Shown piece after piece: positions 5,754 to 5,909 of a stretch of 5,909 nt of DNA. The notes under the pieces are model-generated. The model was not told where the DNA came from. It searched no databases and worked only from the letters and a program-made list of their open reading frames with translations. The position numbers were made by a program, and so were the translations under genes. The stretch lies in NCBI GenBank assembly GCA_964557125.1, contig CAZKYX010000050.1, positions 1 through 5,909 of the forward strand. Reading direction: 5' to 3'. Source of the stretch: CAZKYX01 sp964557125. GTDB taxonomy: Bacteria > Patescibacteriota > Microgenomatia > Levybacterales > GWA1-39-11. Positions within the stretch are counted from its first letter, which is position 1; every line of letters begins with the position of its first letter.

Positions 5754-5782
5754 ATAGTATGGAAACAAAAAAACAAAAGCAA
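5754..5782 (-). promoter_or_regulatory. Candidate promoter of the minus-strand envelope cluster
   Basis: On the minus strand, TTGCTT (5782-5777) and TACTAT (5759-5754) are separated by exactly 17 bp, matching sigma-70 consensus at 3/6 and 4/6. The -10 box ends 8 nt before ATG 5745, so the mRNA would be leaderless or nearly so. The promoter lies inside the first codons of the divergent uracil-DNA glycosylase gene, because only 13 bp separate the two start codons. Confidence 0.4.
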
Positions 5783-5909
5783 GAAAAACTAGAAAAAATA
5801 GCGAAAGAAATTGAGAATTGTCGCGAATGCAAAAAAAATAAGAGCGGTATGGCTGTTCCTGGGGAGGGAAATGCAGATGCACAGGTTATGTTTGTAGGTG
5901 AAGCACCCG
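5759..5909 (+). CDS. Family 4 uracil-DNA glycosylase, 5' part
   Basis: Fifty codons of a gene cut by the window end. Family 4 UDGs are 4Fe-4S base-excision repair enzymes that remove uracil from DNA. After a Lys/Glu-rich helix, C21-x2-C24 are the first two of the four cluster cysteines, followed by MAVPGEGNADAQVMFVGEAP (31-50). This is the family's characteristic VPGEGN segment leading into catalytic motif GEAP, with Glu48. The other two cysteines and the HP-containing motif would lie beyond the edge. The ATG at 5759 is the only sensible start and has no close Shine-Dalgarno. The first 90 bases are very A-rich and include an A8 run at 5831-5838 inside the codons after Cys24, a place where sequencing or transcription slippage could occur. 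Divergent from the glycosidase gene. Confidence 0.88.
   Translation, partial: METKKQKQEKLEKIAKEIENCRECKKNKSGMAVPGEGNADAQVMFVGEAP

Noticed and set aside
5746..5832. Upstream extension of the glycosidase gene to ATG 5832
   Set aside because: The added 29 residues (Ser/Phe/Cys-rich) are the antisense of the A-rich start of a clearly recognisable uracil-DNA glycosylase.

Overview
The window looks like a piece of a Patescibacteria (Candidate Phyla Radiation) genome, most likely a Parcubacteria-type lineage. This rests on the moderately AT-rich composition, compact small genes, a DUF5663-like short protein, a cell-surface protein type I associate with that radiation, and heptamer tandem repeats between genes. 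The assignment is by recognition only, without a database search.

Layout. Bases 1-190 are non-coding: a TAGGTTG tandem repeat (1-55), then two exact copies of a 24-bp hairpin-forming repeat (71-94 and 129-152). On the minus strand, 191-1687 encodes a full-length but atypical beta-ketoacyl-ACP synthase with an N-terminal extension. It is divergent, across 76 bp, from a class I SAM-dependent methyltransferase on the plus strand (1764-2606). The methyltransferase runs tail-to-tail into a four-gene minus-strand cluster, and the two stop codons share one CTAG.

Read in transcription order from 5745 down to 2603, the cluster holds: a membrane-anchored coiled-coil protein with a NAGPA-type phosphodiester glycosidase domain; a membrane-anchored SGNH/GDSL hydrolase; a membrane-associated protein with a conserved C-terminus that resembles a double-psi beta-barrel; and a short helical DUF5663-like protein. 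Gaps are 10, 26 and 5 bp, so they probably form one transcript. The first three have N-terminal hydrophobic segments and predicted extracytoplasmic catalytic or binding domains, which suggests a cell-envelope or glycan-modifying job.

At the right edge a family 4 uracil-DNA glycosylase starts on the plus strand, only 13 bp from the divergent glycosidase start, and is cut off by the window end.

The most interesting points are the ketosynthase/methyltransferase pair, which has no other fatty-acid or polyketide gene in view; the ketosynthase's docking-like N-terminus and altered C-terminal loop; -10-like boxes sitting 6-9 nt before start codons with no Shine-Dalgarno, suggesting leaderless transcripts; and the paired hairpin repeats. 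No tRNA, rRNA, insertion sequence or convincing CRISPR array was seen.
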